From: Alphaproteobacteria bacterium | GTDB lineage: Bacteria > Pseudomonadota > Alphaproteobacteria > Puniceispirillales > Puniceispirillaceae | Direction of reading: 5' to 3' | Assembly (NCBI GenBank): GCA_009920665.1 | Contig: RFZL01000027.1 | Coordinates: 1-32,407 of the forward strand | Length of the DNA: 32,407 bases | In this document: piece by piece, positions 31,825 through 32,407 of the stretch | How the letters are laid out: every line of letters starts with the position of its first letter | Position numbering within the stretch: the first letter of the stretch is position 1 | The notes under the pieces: model-generated | Seen by the model: the letters and a program-made list of their open reading frames with translations, nothing else | What the model was told of the DNA's origin: nothing | The model's database searches: none | Program-made: the position numbers and the translations under genes

Positions 31825-32407
31825 TCACTGCCCCTCATTCAGCGCCGCTTCCGCTGCCATATGCTCGGCGATCGCCGCCTCTGTCTGGGCGTTATGCTCT
31901 TCGATATACTCAACCGCCTGCTCCAGATCAGCGGTGGAAATCCCTTCCCAGGCCGCCTCGGTTGCGGCTCTGGCGGCTTCATCGATATCAACCGATGCCA
32001 GCGCCTCGGAGACCTGTTCCTTCGTGGCTTCGATATGCTCCTCGGTGATCCCGCGCGCAAGGTCCGATGCATCAGGTGCGTTGGGCCCGATCTGTTCACC
32101 GGCTGCCTCGGCAATGATATCCATCATCTGTTCCCTGGATTTGCCACGCACATCCTTCACCGGCACGAACACCACATCTTCCCCGACAACGACGAAGATG
32201 TTCGACCCCCGAACGCCGGCCTTCTTGCCATCGCCAAACAACCCCCGGCTTTTCGATTGCACAACAATCGCGGCCCGCTGTTCCGGTGATGCGCCGGAAT
32301 AGACCTTGCCGTCACTCGACAGCACCTCACCGGATTTCAACGTCAGGGCACTCGCGGCACCGGCGGCGAAGACCATGACAGGCGCGAGCAGGAAAAAAGC
32401 TGATCTC
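31825..32407 (-). CDS. Exported protein of unknown function, 5'-truncated by window edge
   Basis: I do not recognise this family. The frame is open to the right edge. The codons before the internal ATG at 32376 read RSAFFLLAP, continuing into VMVFAAGAASALTL, so together they form a signal peptide and the true start most likely lies beyond 32407. Cleavage would be near AASA-LTL. The mature protein has a short beta-rich region (GEVLSSDGKVYSGAS, GSNIFVVVGEDVVFVPVKDV) followed by a long acidic helical C-terminal half rich in Ala and Glu (EEHIEATKEQVSEALASVD, YIEEHNAQTEAAIAEHMAAE). It is probably periplasmic. The convergent DUF805 gene ends 114 bp away, and nothing definite is seen in that gap. 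Confidence 0.75.
   Translation of the reverse strand, partial: RSAFFLLAPVMVFAAGAASALTLKSGEVLSSDGKVYSGASPEQRAAIVVQSKSRGLFGDGKKAGVRGSNIFVVVGEDVVFVPVKDVRGKSREQMMDIIAEAAGEQIGPNAPDASDLARGITEEHIEATKEQVSEALASVDIDEAARAATEAAWEGISTADLEQAVEYIEEHNAQTEAAIAEHMAAEAALNEGQ

Overview
The window is a gene-dense, GC-rich chromosomal segment (roughly 60 % G+C, estimated by eye) from an alphaproteobacterium. Several features support this: the purL-bolA-monothiol glutaredoxin order, the plant-type class II DAHP synthase, a glutathione reductase with the CVIRGCVPKK active site, a short GluRS with a GLSKR signature in place of KLSKR, and the minus-strand block gltX-cysS-cimA-trmJ-rpsD. A marine Rhodospirillales or SAR116-like lineage is possible, but I cannot fix the order from sequence alone. 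I see no tRNA, rRNA, CRISPR array, IS element, prophage or plasmid gene. No intergenic gap exceeds 300 bases.

Layout. 1-2422 (+): end of purL, then bolA and grxD. 2439-15335 (-): a long, mostly housekeeping run, read from its 5' end as an unknown 147-aa protein, gor, aroG (class II), pncB, nadE, gltX, cysS, cimA, trmJ, rpsD and an antibiotic-biosynthesis-monooxygenase-like protein. pncB/nadE/gltX/cysS overlap or abut, which couples NAD salvage and synthesis to two aminoacyl-tRNA synthetases. 15572-17542 (+): acetoacetyl-CoA synthetase behind an AT-rich region with three short palindromes. 17546-19072 (-): an unknown 173-aa protein and a DMT permease. 19282-20465: a cytochrome c' family protein and a cytochrome b561, convergent. 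20584-22121: an AlkA-type glycosylase and an SRAP protein, convergent; the SRAP gene diverges from a Sua5-type tsaC. 22131-25266 (+): tsaC, an FAD-linked D-2-hydroxyacid dehydrogenase and a DUF924 protein.

25285-29719: a cell-envelope group with a GT9 heptosyltransferase-like gene (-) divergent from a GT4 glycosyltransferase (+) followed by lptD. 29760-30658 (-): two overlapping GNAT acetyltransferases. 30937-31710 (+): a DUF805 membrane protein with an unusual Asp/His-rich insertion. 31825-32407 (-): an exported protein of unknown function, cut by the window edge.

I found no convincing new defence or metabolic system. Three observations deserve follow-up. First, short tandem duplications (period 15-22 bp) recur at gene edges at six places. 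Second, the DUF805 protein carries about 138 acidic, His-rich residues predicted to face the periplasm. Third, a perfect hairpin sequesters the Shine-Dalgarno of the TTG-started FAD-dehydrogenase gene, with a promoter candidate placed so that initiation there would remove the hairpin's 5' arm.
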